A DNA stretch of 64,000 nucleotides from Vogesella indigofera (GCF_028548395.1 NZ_JAQQLA010000004.1:186001-250000); one strand, 5' to 3'; counted from the stretch's first letter, positions 33,995 through 46,323 are shown. The notes: generated by a model not told the origin, from the letters alone. Made by a program: numbers and translations.

Positions 33995-34179
33995 GCGGCG
34001 CTCAAAAGCCGCAGCGACGGCTCGCCATGCGGCGCTACGGTGTTAGGCACGCTCCAGGCCTGCGCCTTTACCCCGAGTCAACGCCGCCGCCACGGTCGTT
34101 ATCACCTGTCGCGCGTGAGTACGCGCCCCGGCACCGCTCCCGAGCGCGTGCCCGCGCCAGACCTGGATACACGGTCATA

Positions 34180-34207
34180 TTGGTCAAGTCGCTTTACATT
34201 ATATAAA
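34180..34207 (+). promoter_or_regulatory. Possible sigma-70 promoter for the DUF2798 gene
   Basis: -35-like TTGGTC (34180-34185), 16-base spacer, -10 TATAAA (34202-34207), in an otherwise GC-rich stretch, 30 bases before the ATG. Confidence 0.45.
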
Positions 34208-34237
34208 ATGCGCTACCCCCACCGTAGCGAGAGCACC

Positions 34238-34465
34238 ATGTCCCCTCCTTCCCGCAAACACACCCTGCTGTTCGCCCTGCTGATGTCCTGCTACATGGCC
34301 TTCCTGATGTCGGGCATCCTCACCGCGGTCAACACCGGCATCGACGCCGGCTTTGTCGGCCGCTGGCTGCACGCCTGGCTGCTGGCGTGGAGCTGCGCCT
34401 TCCCGCTGGTACTGATCGGGGCGCCGCGCCTGCGCCGTCTGCTGCTGCGCTACGTCGGCCCCTGA
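34238..34465 (+). CDS. DUF2798 small membrane protein
   Basis: 75 aa with two membrane helices (LLFALLMSCYMAFLMSGILT; AWLLAWSCAFPLVLIGAPRL). The pattern MS-x-x-M-x-F-x-M-S, then T-x-x-N-x-G-x-D and FVGRWLHAW, matches DUF2798, whose function is unknown. Start MSPPSRK is preferred; ATG at 34208 would add ten residues. It stands alone with its own likely promoter and terminator. Confidence 0.75.
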   Translation: MSPPSRKHTLLFALLMSCYMAFLMSGILTAVNTGIDAGFVGRWLHAWLLAWSCAFPLVLIGAPRLRRLLLRYVGP

Positions 34466-34477
34466 CGCCATCTCCCC

Positions 34478-34506
34478 CGGCGGCCGCTCGGCCGCCGTTC
34501 GTTTTC
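34478..34506 (+). terminator. Terminator after the DUF2798 gene
   Basis: Stem CGGCGGCC (34478-34485) / GGCCGCCG (34490-34497) with a 4-base loop and a T-rich tail (TTCGTTTTC). Confidence 0.7.
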
Positions 34507-34626
34507 GTTCGCTTTCAATCAAATAGAATCAAAAAGGCAAAAACCCATCGGCAAACAGGGTTTTATCCGCCAAAAATCATCACAAACGAACACCATCCCG
34601 TTGCAAATACGCTATCATGCCGCCCC

Positions 34627-34677
34627 TTCAGCGGCGATCACCGCTGAAAACCTGGCACCACAAGACCGCTGAAGCGG
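34627..34677 (+). promoter_or_regulatory. Alternating hairpin-forming leader before the symporter gene
   Basis: TTCAGCGG (34627-34634) pairs with CCGCTGAA (34641-34648). A second CCGCTGAA (34666-34673) is also present, inside the small dyad CCGCTGAAGCGG, so two mutually exclusive hairpins are possible. Within the 308-base gene-free stretch 34466-34773. No riboswitch family recognised, and the rest of that stretch shows nothing clear. Confidence 0.35.
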
Positions 34678-34773
34678 CAATTGTCCATAACAACACCCTG
34701 AGCCCGTTGATGTTGCCGGCACCGCCACAAGTGCTGCCGGCGGCGTTGCACTCGACACGCATTTGGAGCACAT

Positions 34774-36195
<1,422 letters not shown>

Positions 36196-36222
36196 GCCTT
36201 GCGGCCAACCCTGTTCCGAGCA

Positions 36223-36245
36223 AGCCCGCGAAAGCGGGCTTTTTT
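36223..36245 (+). terminator. Terminator after the symporter gene
   Basis: Stem AGCCCGC (36223-36229), loop GAAA, GCGGGCT (36234-36240), then TTTTTT. A one-mismatch repeat copy lies at 36200-36212 between stop codon and terminator. Confidence 0.9.
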
Positions 36246-36352
36246 GCGCCCGGCCATGGCGCCGGGCCGGCGGAGCGAGCGCTAGCTGATCCCTGCGTAG
36301 CAGAGCGCACCGCCACCCTCGCCCACGCGCCGCCGTGGCCGGCATAAAGAAA

Positions 36353-36382
36353 AAGGTTGGCCGCATCGCTGTGGCCAACCTG
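36353..36382 (-). terminator. hemN terminator built from two repeat copies
   Basis: AAGGTTGGCCGCA (36353-36365) faces the diverged copy TGTGGCCAACCTG (36370-36382). Read leftward, the stem GGTTGGCC / GGCCAACC is followed by TTTTTC. It lies 35 bases after the hemN stop. Confidence 0.8.
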
Positions 36383-36416
36383 TGTGCCTGCCATCACGCC
36401 ACCGGGGCGGCGAGGG

Positions 36417-37826
36417 TCAGATGGTTTTCGAATAGCGCGCGTGCGTGTCGCGTTCGCGCAGATGGCGGTCGAACACCATCGCGATATTGCGGATCAGGAA
36501 GCGGCCCTTCGGCTCCACCATCAGGAAGTCGCCGTCGAAATGCAGCAGGCCCATCTGCTGGAATTCGCGGATCTTCGGCAGCTCGTCGGCGAAGTACTCG
36601 GCGAAATTGATGGCGAAGGTCTGCTCGATCGCCTCCACCGACAGCGAGAAGCGGCACATCAGCGCCTGGATCACGCTGCGGCGCAGGATGTCGTCCTGGG
36701 TCAGCGTCATGCCGCGCATCACCGGCAGGTGGCCGGCGTCCAGCGCCGCGTAGTAGGCGTCGATGTCCTTTTCATTCTGGCTGTAACAGGGGCCGACCTT
36801 GCCGATCGATGACACGCCAAAGCCGATCATGTCGCAGTCGGCGTGGGTGGAATAGCCCTGGAAGTTGCGCTGCAGGCGGCCCTGTTCCAGCGCGCGGGTC
36901 AGCTCGTCACCGGGCTTGGCGAAGTGGTCCATGCCGATGAACACATAGCCGGCGTCGCTCAGCTGCTGCACCGAGTTCTGCAGGATGTCGAGCTTGGTGG
37001 CGCTGGACGGCAGGTCGGCCTCGTTGATGCGGCGCTGCGGCTTGAATACGGTCGGCAGGTGCGCGTAGTTGTACAGCGCGATGCGGTCCGGCGCCATCGC
37101 GATCACCTTGTTGACGGTGCTTTCCAGCGAGTGCGCGGTCTGCAGCGGCAGGCCGTAGATCAGGTCCACGCTCACCGACTTGAAGCCGGCCTCGCGCGCG
37201 GCGTCGATCACCAGCCGGGTTTCTTCCTCGCTCTGGATGCGGTTCACCGCCTGCTGCACCGCCGGATCGAAATCCTGGATGCCGACGCTCATGCGGTTGA
37301 AACCGAGCCGACCCAGATGCAGCACCGTGTCGCGGCCAACCTTGCGCGGGTCGATCTCAATGGAGAACTCGCCTTCCGGCAGCAGTTCGAAGTAGCGGTT
37401 GATGACGCCCATCACCCGGTCCAGCTGTGCATCGGACAGGAAGGTCGGCGTGCCGCCGCCGAAATGCAGCTGGATCACCTTCTCGCGACAGCCGAGTTTT
37501 TCCGCCACCAACGCGATTTCCTTTTCCAGGTAGTCGAGGTAGGCGTCGGCGCGGCTCTTGTCCTTGGTGATGATCTTGTTGCAGCCGCAGTAGTAGCAGA
37601 TGGTGTTGCAGAACGGGATGTGCACGTACAGCGAAATGCCGCGATGGTTTGCCCCAATGGTGCGCTGCGCCAGGCAATGCTCATAATCACTCACCCCAAA
37701 ACCGGCGTGAAAACGATCGGCAGTCGGATAGGAGGTGTAACGCGGACCGGACCCTTCCAGTGTTTCGATCAGGGTCCGGTCGAAAACACATTGGGTCGGG
37801 ATAAATGCAGAATGAGCAGTCATCAT
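36417..37826 (-). CDS. hemN: HemN, oxygen-independent coproporphyrinogen III dehydrogenase
   Basis: 469 aa radical-SAM enzyme of anaerobic haem synthesis. It has YVHIPFCNTICYYCGCNKII with the C-x3-C-x2-C-x-C cluster, the SAM motif QLHFGGGTPTFLSDAQLDRV and RYTSYPTADRFHAGF near the N-terminus. Start at the double ATG 37821-37826 is preferred over 37871, which would place start codons inside the regulatory region. Divergent from fnr with an FNR box between, so oxygen-regulated. Confidence 0.96.
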   Translation of the reverse strand: MMTAHSAFIPTQCVFDRTLIETLEGSGPRYTSYPTADRFHAGFGVSDYEHCLAQRTIGANHRGISLYVHIPFCNTICYYCGCNKIITKDKSRADAYLDYLEKEIALVAEKLGCREKVIQLHFGGGTPTFLSDAQLDRVMGVINRYFELLPEGEFSIEIDPRKVGRDTVLHLGRLGFNRMSVGIQDFDPAVQQAVNRIQSEEETRLVIDAAREAGFKSVSVDLIYGLPLQTAHSLESTVNKVIAMAPDRIALYNYAHLPTVFKPQRRINEADLPSSATKLDILQNSVQQLSDAGYVFIGMDHFAKPGDELTRALEQGRLQRNFQGYSTHADCDMIGFGVSSIGKVGPCYSQNEKDIDAYYAALDAGHLPVMRGMTLTQDDILRRSVIQALMCRFSLSVEAIEQTFAINFAEYFADELPKIREFQQMGLLHFDGDFLMVEPKGRFLIRNIAMVFDRHLRERDTHARYSKTI

Positions 37827-37888
37827 ATATTTTGATTGGAAATCTGGTGGGGGACTGGTAAATTTGCGCAATTACGCCTTGATCTGCA

Positions 37889-37902
37889 TTGACGCTCATC
37901 AA
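37889..37902. promoter_or_regulatory. FNR box between hemN and fnr
   Basis: TTGACGCTCATCAA matches TTGAT-N4-ATCAA at 9 of 10 defined positions. It is 36 bases from the fnr ATG and 63 from hemN. A partial second half-site (TTGAT at 37879-37883) overlaps the same stretch. Confidence 0.75.
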
Positions 37903-37937
37903 GCAAGCTCATCTGTCCCTGGAAATCGACTCTCGGT

Positions 37938-38684
37938 ATGAACGATCTGTCCTCCCCCCTGCATTCGCTGAAAGTCACTTGTTCCAACTGCAGCCTGCGT
38001 GAATTGTGCCTGCCGGTGGGGCTGAACCGTGACGAGATGGCCCAGCTGGATGCCGTTATCCGTCAGAGCCGCCGTTTCAAGCGCGGTGAGTACCTGTTCC
38101 GCAGCGGAGAAGGCTTCCGTTCTTTATACGCGGTGCGCACCGGTTATTTCAAGACCTGCGTTTCCAGCCAGGACGGCCGCGAACAGGTCACCGGTTTCCA
38201 CATGTCCGGCGAACTGATGGGGCTGGACGGCATTTCCTCCAACACCCACGGTTGCGACGCCATCGCGCTGGAGGACAGCGAGGTGTGCGAGCTGCCATTC
38301 AGCCGCATGGAAAGCCTGGGACGCGACATCCCCAGCCTGCAACACCACTTCTTCCGCCTGATGAGCCGCGAGATCGTGCGCGACCAGTCGGTGATGCTGC
38401 TGCTGGGCAACATGAAGGCGGAAGAACGCCTCGCCGCCTTCCTGCTCAACCTGTCGCAGCGCTTGGCCAGCCGCGGCTTTGCCGCCAACGATTTCATCCT
38501 GCGCATGAGCCGCGAGGAAATCGGCAGCTTCCTCGGCCTGAAACTGGAAACCGTCAGCCGCACGCTGTCAAAATTCCAGCAGCAGGGCTGGATCCTGGTC
38601 GATCACAAGCACATCCAGCTGGTGCGGCCGGAAGAGCTGAAGGCCCTGGTGGCCGGCTGCTCGCAGGCCAACAGCGCCGGCTAA
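37938..38684 (+). CDS. fnr: FNR, oxygen-responsive transcriptional regulator
   Basis: 248 aa. Fe-S ligands Cys15, Cys18, Cys24 (CSNCSLREL-C) and Cys117 (DSEVCELPF) are at FNR positions. The cNMP-like fold and recognition helix (EEIGSFLGLKLETVSRTLSK, with E-x-x-S-R) indicate TTGAT-type targets. Probably activates the divergent hemN and may control itself through the box at 37889. Confidence 0.96.
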   Translation: MNDLSSPLHSLKVTCSNCSLRELCLPVGLNRDEMAQLDAVIRQSRRFKRGEYLFRSGEGFRSLYAVRTGYFKTCVSSQDGREQVTGFHMSGELMGLDGISSNTHGCDAIALEDSEVCELPFSRMESLGRDIPSLQHHFFRLMSREIVRDQSVMLLLGNMKAEERLAAFLLNLSQRLASRGFAANDFILRMSREEIGSFLGLKLETVSRTLSKFQQQGWILVDHKHIQLVRPEELKALVAGCSQANSAG

Positions 38685-38727
38685 GCCCATACATACCATC
38701 GCGCCGCCCGCCGGCGCGCTGCAAAAA

Positions 38728-38757
38728 AAAAGCCCGGATCAGTCGATCCGGGCTTTT
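38728..38757. terminator. Bidirectional terminator between fnr and the outer-membrane factor gene
   Basis: 13-base stem AAAAGCCCGGATC (38728-38740) / GATCCGGGCTTTT (38745-38757), loop AGTC, with A-run before and T-run after. Serves convergent genes. Confidence 0.93.
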
Positions 38758-38776
38758 TGCATCGTGCGTTGCGGGG

Positions 38777-40159
38777 TCAGCCGGCCTGCCAGCCTCCACC
38801 CAGTGCCGCGTACAGCGACACCACCGCCGACAGCCGCGCCAGGCGGGCGCTGGACAGTGCCTGCTCCACCTGGAACACGCCGCGCTCGGCATCGAGCACG
38901 TCCAGATAGCTGGAGTAGCCGTTGTCGTAGCGCAGCCGCGCCAGGCGCAGCGCCTCGCGCAGTGCCGCCAGTTGCTGTAGCTGCGCCTGTTCGGTGGCAC
39001 GCGTGGTGCTGACCGCCGACATCGCGTCCAGGGTATCGGCAAACGCCTGCTGCACCGTCTTCTCGTACACCGCCAGCGCCTGCTTCTGGCGCGCGTTGGC
39101 GGCATCGACACCGGCGGCGATACGGCCGGCGTTGAAGATCGGCGCGGTCAGGTTGGCCGCAAAGTTCCAGGTCTGCGCCGGGCCGCTGAACAGGTCGACC
39201 AGCGCGGTGCTGGCGCTGCCGATGCCTGCCGACAGGCTGATGCTCGGGAAGTAGGCGGCGCGGGCGACGCCGATGCGGGCGTTGGCCGCGATCAGGCTGG
39301 CTTCCGCCGCCGCCACGTCGGCACGGCGCAGCAGCAGGTCGGACGGCAGACCTGACGGGATCTGCTCCGGCTCGGCCAGCGCCGACAAGGCCTTGCCGCG
39401 GCCAAGGTTGGCCGCAATGTCACGCGGCGAACGGCCCAGCAGCACTGCCAGCGCGTGTTCGGTCTGCGTCACCGCCTGTGCCAGCTGCGGCACGGTGGCA
39501 CGCGCACTGGCGGCCTCGGCCTCGGCCTGGCGCAGCTCCAGTTCGGAGGTCATGCCGCCGTTGAAGCGTTTCTGGCGCAGCTGCAGCGATTGCTCGCGGC
39601 TTTGCAGCGTGGCACGGGCGCTGGCGAGCTGGGCATCGTAGCTGGCGAGCTGGAAGTAGCTCTTGGCCACCTGGCTGCCCAGCGACAGCCGCAACGCGGC
39701 CAGCGAGCGCTCGCTGGCGCTGACGTCGGCCAGCGCCGCTTCGCGTTCACGGCGCAGCTTGCCCCACAGGTCCAGCTCCCAGCTGGCGGTCAGCCCGGCC
39801 TGGCGGCTGTCGAGCAGCGCCCCGCCGCCACTGCTGTAGGCCGAGATCTGGCTGCGGCCGCTGCCGGCGCTGGCGCTGACCTGCGGCAGCAGGCCGGCAC
39901 GCGCCACACCAGCGGCGGCGGCGGCTTCTTCCACCCGCCCCGCGGCCTGCACCAGATCACGGTTGTAGCGCAGCGATTCGTCTATCATCGCGTCCAGCAC
40001 CGGATCCTCGAAACTGCGCCACCAGTCGCTGGCAACCGGCGCCACGTTGGCCGCAGCCTGCGGCATTTCCAGCTGCGGACGCTGGTAGTCGGGGCCGACC
40101 GCGCACGCCGACAGCGCGGCGGCGACCATGATTGGCAACAGCGCTTGCTTAAGCATCAT
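38777..40159 (-). CDS. oprM: Outer-membrane efflux lipoprotein, OprM/NodT family
   Basis: 460 aa TolC-like channel. Lipobox MVAAALSAC, Cys19, followed by [16 protein letters not shown]. Repeated OEP motifs: [20 protein letters not shown] with [13 protein letters not shown], and [20 protein letters not shown]. Completes the tripartite pump with the two upstream genes; the start overlaps the acrB end by about 11 bases. Several repeat copies lie within it (39149, 39404, 40043). Confidence 0.95.
   Translation of the reverse strand: MMLKQALLPIMVAAALSACAVGPDYQRPQLEMPQAAANVAPVASDWWRSFEDPVLDAMIDESLRYNRDLVQAAGRVEEAAAAAGVARAGLLPQVSASAGSGRSQISAYSSGGGALLDSRQAGLTASWELDLWGKLRREREAALADVSASERSLAALRLSLGSQVAKSYFQLASYDAQLASARATLQSREQSLQLRQKRFNGGMTSELELRQAEAEAASARATVPQLAQAVTQTEHALAVLLGRSPRDIAANLGRGKALSALAEPEQIPSGLPSDLLLRRADVAAAEASLIAANARIGVARAAYFPSISLSAGIGSASTALVDLFSGPAQTWNFAANLTAPIFNAGRIAAGVDAANARQKQALAVYEKTVQQAFADTLDAMSAVSTTRATEQAQLQQLAALREALRLARLRYDNGYSSYLDVLDAERGVFQVEQALSSARLARLSAVVSLYAALGGGWQAG
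39404..39416 (+). repeat. 13-base repeat copy in the oprM-type gene
   Basis: Exact copy on the strand opposite the gene; read A-A-N-L-G. Confidence 0.85.
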
Positions 40160-43100
40160 GCTGTTCTCCTTGTGGCGCCGGCTTGCGCTGACTCCACTGC
40201 ATAATCAGTTTGAAAAACAGGGGGATGAACAGTGCCGCGATGAAGGTTGCGGCCAACATGCCCCCGATCACGCCGGTACCGATCGAGTGACGGCTGGCGG
40301 AGCCGGCGCCGCTGGAAATCGCCAGCGGCACGCAACCGAGGATGAAGGCCAGCGAGGTCATCACGATAGGGCGGAAACGCAGCTTGGCCGCCTCCACCGC
40401 CGCCTCGGTCAGCGAACGCCCCTCTTCCATCTTCAGCACCGCGAACTCGACGATCAGGATCGCGTTCTTCGCCGCCAGGCCGATCAGCGTCACCAGTGCC
40501 ACCTGGAAGTAGATGTCGTTCTCCAGCCCGCGCAGCCAGTTGGCCACCAGCGCGCCGAATACCGCGAACGGCACCGCGGTCAGCACCGCGATCGGCAGCG
40601 TCCAGCGCTCGTACTGTGCCGCCAGGATCAGGAACACCATCACCAGCGCGATCACGAACACCGTCGACGAGGCACCGCCGGTGGATTTCTCCTGGAAGGC
40701 GGAGCCGGTCCACGCCAGGGTGTAGCCATCCGGCAGGGTTTCCTTCGCCAGCTGTTCCATCACCGCCAGCGCTTCGCCGGAGCTGTAGCCCGGTGCCGGG
40801 CCGCCGACCAGCTTGGCCGACGGGAAGGCGTTGTAGCGCTCGACGATTTCCGGGCCGGTGGCCTGTTCCACCGTCACCAGGCTGGACAGCGGAATCATCT
40901 GTCCGTTCTGCGCACGCACGAACACGGTACGCAGGTTGTCGACGCTCTTGCGGAACTCGGCCTCCGACTGCAGCTGCACGGTGAAGATGCGGCCGAATTT
41001 GTTGAAGTCGTTGACGTACAGCGCGCCGAAGGTGCTCTGCATGGTGTCGAACACGTCGTCGATCGGCACGCCCAGCGCCTTGGCCTTTTCACGGTCCAGC
41101 TGCACGTTGACCTGTGGCACGTTGGCGGAGAAGGTGCTCTGTACGCCGGCCAGTTCCGGCCGTTTTGCCGCCGCCATCATCAGCGCCTGCGCCTGGGCCG
41201 CCAGCTCGCCGGCCGAGGCACCGGCACGGTTCTGCACGTAGGCCTCGAAGCCGCCGGTGGAGGACATGCCGGAGATCGGTGGCGGGTTGAAGGCCAGTAC
41301 CAGCCCTTCCTTGATGCCGGCACCTTTCATGAACACGTCGCCGACCACCTCCTGCGCCGACATGCCCGGCGCCTTGCGCTCGTCCCACGGCTTCAGGGTG
41401 ATGAAGGTGACACCGGTATTGGTGCGGTTGGAGCCGGACAGGATGTCAAAGCCGGCAAAGCTCATCACGTCCTTCACCGCCGGGTTCTTGGCAATTTCCA
41501 CGTCCAGCTTGTCCATCGCGTCCACGGTGCGGTTGATCGCCGCGCCGTCCGGCAGGATGGTGGCGGAGATGATGTAGCCCTGGTCTTCTTCCGGCGCCAG
41601 CGACGACGGAATCAGCTTGAACAGCCACGCCGAGGCGCCGATCAGCAGCCCAAACAGCACCAGTGCCAGCACGGAACGCTTGATCAGGAAGGCCACGCCG
41701 CTGCTGTAGCGCAGGGTGATGCGGTCAAACAGGCGGTTGAAGCCGTCGAAGAAGGCGTTGCTGTGCTGATGCTCGGACTTCAGCATCGCCGCGCACAAGG
41801 CCGGGGTCAGCGTCAGTGCCACGATGCCGGAGATGGTTACCGACATCGCGATGGTGATGGCGAACTGCTTGTACATCTGGCCGGCGATACCGCCCATGAA
41901 CGCCACCGGGATGAACACCGAGCACAGCACCAGCACGATGGCGACCACCGGGCCGCTGACTTCCTTCATCGCCTGGATGGTGGCTTCGCGCGGCGGCTTG
42001 CCCTCTTTCATCATGATGCGTTCGACGTTCTCCAGCACCACGATGGCATCGTCGACCACGATACCGATCGCCAGCACCATGCCGAACAGCGTCAGGGTGT
42101 TAATGGAGTAGCCGAACATGTACATGCCGGCAAAGGTACCGACGATGGACACCGGCACCGCCAGGCCCGGAATCAGCGTCGCGCGCCAGTTCTGCAGGAA
42201 CAGGTACACCACGGCGAATACCAGCACCATCGCTTCCATCAGCGTGGTAATCACTTCCTGGATCGACACCTCGACGAAGCGGGTGGTGTCGTAAGGAATG
42301 GAGTAGGACAGCCCGGCCGGGAAGCGCTCCGCCAGTTCGTCCATCTTCGCCTGTACCGCCTTGGCGGTGTCCAGCTGGTTGGCGCCCGGCGCCAGGTTGA
42401 TACCGATCGGGATGCTCGGACGGCCGTTGTGCTTGCCGTAGAAGTCATAGCCCAGCGCGCCCAGCTCCACCCGTGCCACGTCCTTCAGTCGCACCTTGGC
42501 CCCGTCGGCGGCAGCACGCACGATGATGTTCTCGAACTCGCTGGCCTCGGTCAGACGGCCCTTGGTGGTGATGGTGTAGGTGAAGTCCGGCTTGCCGGCG
42601 TTCGGCTCGGCGCTGATCTTGCCGGCGGCGAACTGCGCGTTCTGCTCGCGGATGGCGGTGGCAACGTCACTGGGCGTCAGCTTCAACTGCGCCAGACGGT
42701 CTGGCCGCAGCCACACCCGCATCGCGTAGTCCTTACCGGCGAAGTTGGTGACCTGGCCGACGCCGGGAATGCGCTTGATCTCGTCGACCACGTTGAGCAG
42801 CGCGTAGTTGCTCATGAACAGCGTGTCGTAGCGCTTGTCCGGCGAGTACAGCGAGATCACCTGCAGGAAGGTGGCGGCCTGCTTGCGCACGTTGACGCTC
42901 TGGCGGCGCACCTCTTCCGGCAGCGACGACAGCACCGACTGCACGCGGTTGTTGACGTTGATCGACGCCTGGTCCGGATTGGTACCGATCTTGAAGGTGA
43001 CGTTGATGGTCAGCCGGCCGTTACTGGCGCTGCTGGACTGCATGTACAGCATGTCGTCGACGCCGTTGATCGCCTGTTCCAGCGGCGAGGCCACGGTATC

Positions 43101-43277
43101 GGCGATCACCTCGGCAGAGGCGCCAGGATAGGCAGTGGTCACCGCCACCGACGGCGGCACGATCTGCGGGTACTGTTCGATCGGCAACGCACGCATGCCG
43201 AAGAAACCGGCCAGCACGATCACGATCGACAGCACGCTGGCAAAGATCGGCCGGCGGATGAAGAAAGATGAAAACAT
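40149..43277 (-). CDS. acrB: RND efflux pump inner-membrane transporter (AcrB/MexB family)
   Basis: 1042 aa, the length of AcrB/MexB. Begins [20 protein letters not shown]. The proton-relay Asp pair is in [18 protein letters not shown], and the partner Lys in [20 protein letters not shown]. The periplasmic porter domain is complete. It exports drugs, dyes and detergents with the adaptor upstream (15-base gap) and the OprM-type channel downstream. Confidence 0.97.
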   Translation of the reverse strand: MFSSFFIRRPIFASVLSIVIVLAGFFGMRALPIEQYPQIVPPSVAVTTAYPGASAEVIADTVASPLEQAINGVDDMLYMQSSSASNGRLTINVTFKIGTNPDQASINVNNRVQSVLSSLPEEVRRQSVNVRKQAATFLQVISLYSPDKRYDTLFMSNYALLNVVDEIKRIPGVGQVTNFAGKDYAMRVWLRPDRLAQLKLTPSDVATAIREQNAQFAAGKISAEPNAGKPDFTYTITTKGRLTEASEFENIIVRAAADGAKVRLKDVARVELGALGYDFYGKHNGRPSIPIGINLAPGANQLDTAKAVQAKMDELAERFPAGLSYSIPYDTTRFVEVSIQEVITTLMEAMVLVFAVVYLFLQNWRATLIPGLAVPVSIVGTFAGMYMFGYSINTLTLFGMVLAIGIVVDDAIVVLENVERIMMKEGKPPREATIQAMKEVSGPVVAIVLVLCSVFIPVAFMGGIAGQMYKQFAITIAMSVTISGIVALTLTPALCAAMLKSEHQHSNAFFDGFNRLFDRITLRYSSGVAFLIKRSVLALVLFGLLIGASAWLFKLIPSSLAPEEDQGYIISATILPDGAAINRTVDAMDKLDVEIAKNPAVKDVMSFAGFDILSGSNRTNTGVTFITLKPWDERKAPGMSAQEVVGDVFMKGAGIKEGLVLAFNPPPISGMSSTGGFEAYVQNRAGASAGELAAQAQALMMAAAKRPELAGVQSTFSANVPQVNVQLDREKAKALGVPIDDVFDTMQSTFGALYVNDFNKFGRIFTVQLQSEAEFRKSVDNLRTVFVRAQNGQMIPLSSLVTVEQATGPEIVERYNAFPSAKLVGGPAPGYSSGEALAVMEQLAKETLPDGYTLAWTGSAFQEKSTGGASSTVFVIALVMVFLILAAQYERWTLPIAVLTAVPFAVFGALVANWLRGLENDIYFQVALVTLIGLAAKNAILIVEFAVLKMEEGRSLTEAAVEAAKLRFRPIVMTSLAFILGCVPLAISSGAGSASRHSIGTGVIGGMLAATFIAALFIPLFFKLIMQWSQRKPAPQGEQHDA

Positions 43278-43292
43278 GTGTTATTCCTCGCC

Positions 43293-44468
43293 TTAGCCCT
43301 GGGCCGCTGCCGGGGCGGCAACGTTGGCCGCAGCCGCCTGCGGCACCACCTTGGCACCCGGGCGCAGCTTGATCAGGTTGTCGGTAATCACCAGGTCGCC
43401 GGCCTTCAGCCCGCTCTCGACGATGAAGCCGTTATTGGCGCTGTCGCTGATCTGCAGCGGACGGGCCTCGACGGTATTGTCCTTGCCGACCACCCACACC
43501 ATCTTGCCCTGCTGCGAGGTCAGCACCGCCTTCTGCGGCACCACCAGCGCATTGAGGCGCACCGCGCCCTTCAGCTCGACGCGCACGAACTGGCCGGCAC
43601 GCACGGTACCTTCCGGATTGACGAAGCTGGCGCGCGCCGCCGAGGTGCCGGTGGTCGGGTCGATGACGCGGTCGGCAAAGTTGATGCGGCCTTCACGGCC
43701 GTAGGTGCTGCCGTCCGGCAGTTTCAGCGACACGATGTAGCGGCCGCCTTCCGGCTGGCGCAGCTTGCCGCTGGCCGCCAGTTGCTGGTTCTTCAGCACG
43801 TCGTTGTCGGACAGCGAGAACTTGACGTAGATCGGGTCCAGCTGCGAGATCTTGGTCAGCAGCCCGGCATCGCCCGGCTGCACCAGGCTGCCCTCGGAGC
43901 GCGCCTCGGCACTGGTCACGCCGGAGATCGGCGCGGTGACGCGGGTGTAGCCGAGGTTGATCTGCGCCGACTTCATCGCGGCGCGGGCGGCGGCGACCGA
44001 GGCCTTGGCGCTGGCCAGCGCGGCCACCGCGTCATCGCGGTCCTTCTGGCTGACGGCATTTTCCTTGAACAGCGGCAGTACGCGGTCGTGGTCCTGCTGC
44101 GCGCGGATCAGCTTGGCCTCTTCCAGCTTTAGCGTCGCCTCCGCCTGCTCCAGCGCCGCCTGGTATGGCGCGGCGTCGAGCTGGAACAGCACGTCACCGG
44201 CGCGCACGCTGGCACCCTCGGTGTAGGCACGCTTCTGCAGGATGCCGGAGACGCGGGCGCGCACTTCCACCTCGCGCGAGCCGACCGCCTGGCCGACGTA
44301 CTCGGTGACCACCGGCACATCGGCGGCGGCCATCTTCACCACGCTAACCGGCATCGGCGGCATCGCCCCGTGACCGGCAGCCTGTTCGCCCTGCTGCCCG
44401 CAAGCGGTCAGCATCACTGCCAGCGGCAACAGCGCCAGCGTCCATTTATGATTATTGAAAGAACTCAC
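43293..44468 (-). CDS. acrA: RND efflux pump periplasmic adaptor (AcrA/MexA family)
   Basis: 391 aa. Starts with GTG at 44466-44468, chosen for its AAGGAG site seven bases upstream. Lipoprotein signal LPLAVMLTAC (Cys23). Family order is conserved: lipoyl half (VEVRARVSGILQKRAYTEGA), coiled-coil hairpin (VSQKDRDDAVAALASAKASV), second lipoyl half (INLGYTRVTAPISGVTSAEA) and beta-barrel. First gene of the pump operon; the AcrR-type operator lies upstream. Confidence 0.96.
   Translation of the reverse strand: MSSFNNHKWTLALLPLAVMLTACGQQGEQAAGHGAMPPMPVSVVKMAAADVPVVTEYVGQAVGSREVEVRARVSGILQKRAYTEGASVRAGDVLFQLDAAPYQAALEQAEATLKLEEAKLIRAQQDHDRVLPLFKENAVSQKDRDDAVAALASAKASVAAARAAMKSAQINLGYTRVTAPISGVTSAEARSEGSLVQPGDAGLLTKISQLDPIYVKFSLSDNDVLKNQQLAASGKLRQPEGGRYIVSLKLPDGSTYGREGRINFADRVIDPTTGTSAARASFVNPEGTVRAGQFVRVELKGAVRLNALVVPQKAVLTSQQGKMVWVVGKDNTVEARPLQISDSANNGFIVESGLKAGDLVITDNLIKLRPGAKVVPQAAAANVAAPAAAQG
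43320..43332 (+). repeat. 13-base repeat copy in acrA
   Basis: Exact copy on the strand opposite the gene; read A-A-N-V. Confidence 0.85.
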
Positions 44469-44636
44469 CAGAGATCTCCTTGATGTGTGCGTCGTACATT
44501 GGCAACAGCCGTCTGCGCGCTGCCTGCCGGTCAAAAAATGCCAACCGGCTATATAGCATGCAATCGTGCTGACAGCCGCTTGCCAGGACGCGTTTCTGAA
44601 TTCCGGTACAGACAATGCGACAAATTTGCGCCATAA

Positions 44637-44660
44637 TACATACATTCGTGTATGTATGTA
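44637..44660. promoter_or_regulatory. AcrR-type operator
   Basis: 24-base inverted repeat with arms TACATACA (44637-44644) and TGTATGTA (44653-44660). By recall, 22 of 24 bases equal the E. coli acrAB AcrR site. It lies between the pump operon and the divergent acrR. Confidence 0.8.
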
Positions 44661-44730
44661 AATAAATCAACCAGCGCAATAGCGGCTTTAACGCTATCCT
44701 TACGCCGCGTTGAATAACCCTTTCGAGAAC

Positions 44731-45381
44731 ATGGCACGCAAGACTAGAGAAGAAGCCGAGCAAACCCGTCACCTGCTGCTGGATACCGCCGAACAGGTAT
44801 TCTGGGAAAAAGGTGTCGCCGGGACCTCGCTTGCCGACATCGCCGCCGCCGCCGGGCTGACCCGCGGCGCGATCTATTGGCACTTTTCCAACAAGCTCGA
44901 CCTGTTCAACGCGCTGTGCGACCGCATCATTCCGGAGCTGGAAATCCTCGACGCGCGCCTGCTCGACAATAATGTCAACCCGGCGACGCGGCTGTGGCGG
45001 CACGGTCACGCCATGTTTGCGCTGCTGCACGACAATCCGCGCATCCGCCGCATCTGCGGCATCCACCACCTCGGCTGCGAGCAGGTCGGCGAAATGGCCC
45101 CGCTGCTGCTGGAGCAGATCAGCTGGACGCAGGAGAAACGAGCCAAGCTGCAGCAGGTGCTGCACTGTGCGCAGGAGCAGCAATTGCTGCGTGCCGATGT
45201 CGATCCCAAGCTGGCCGCCATCGGCCTGCACAGCCTCTACGGCGGCCTGATCCACAGCTGGTTGCTGGCACAGGACGACCGCACCATTCACAATAATCTA
45301 TCCGCGCTGTTAAGCCCTTATTTTGAAGGTATTTTCAAGGAGCGCTGCTGGCTGCAACCCCTGCCATGCGCTGCTGAATAG
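44731..45381 (+). CDS. acrR: TetR-family repressor of the efflux pump (AcrR-like)
   Basis: 216 aa. The N-terminal HTH is close to E. coli AcrR (MARKTREEAEQTRHLLLDTA; SLADIAAAAGLTRGAIYWHF). The C-terminal ligand domain is family-like. ATG at 44731 matches the AcrR N-terminus; the longer frame begins with TTG. Divergent from acrA with a shared operator, so it likely represses the pump and itself. Confidence 0.93.
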   Translation: MARKTREEAEQTRHLLLDTAEQVFWEKGVAGTSLADIAAAAGLTRGAIYWHFSNKLDLFNALCDRIIPELEILDARLLDNNVNPATRLWRHGHAMFALLHDNPRIRRICGIHHLGCEQVGEMAPLLLEQISWTQEKRAKLQQVLHCAQEQQLLRADVDPKLAAIGLHSLYGGLIHSWLLAQDDRTIHNNLSALLSPYFEGIFKERCWLQPLPCAAE

Positions 45382-45420
45382 CGTTATACTCCGCGTCTTT
45401 ACGCCTTCCGCCCTTCTGTC

Positions 45421-46322
<902 letters not shown>

Positions 46323-46323
<1 letters not shown>

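Noticed and set aside
33995..34170. Hidden gene between nsrR and the DUF2798 protein
   Set aside because: The open frame from 34040 is only an upstream extension of the DUF2798 frame, with Arg/Pro-rich sequence and no ribosome site.
34466..34773. Glycine riboswitch before the AGCS symporter
   Set aside because: The conserved glycine aptamer core segments are not present.
40128..43271. Plus-strand frame of 1047 codons across acrB
   Set aside because: Mirror of the AcrB reading frame; His/Arg/Gln-rich and no recognisable domain.
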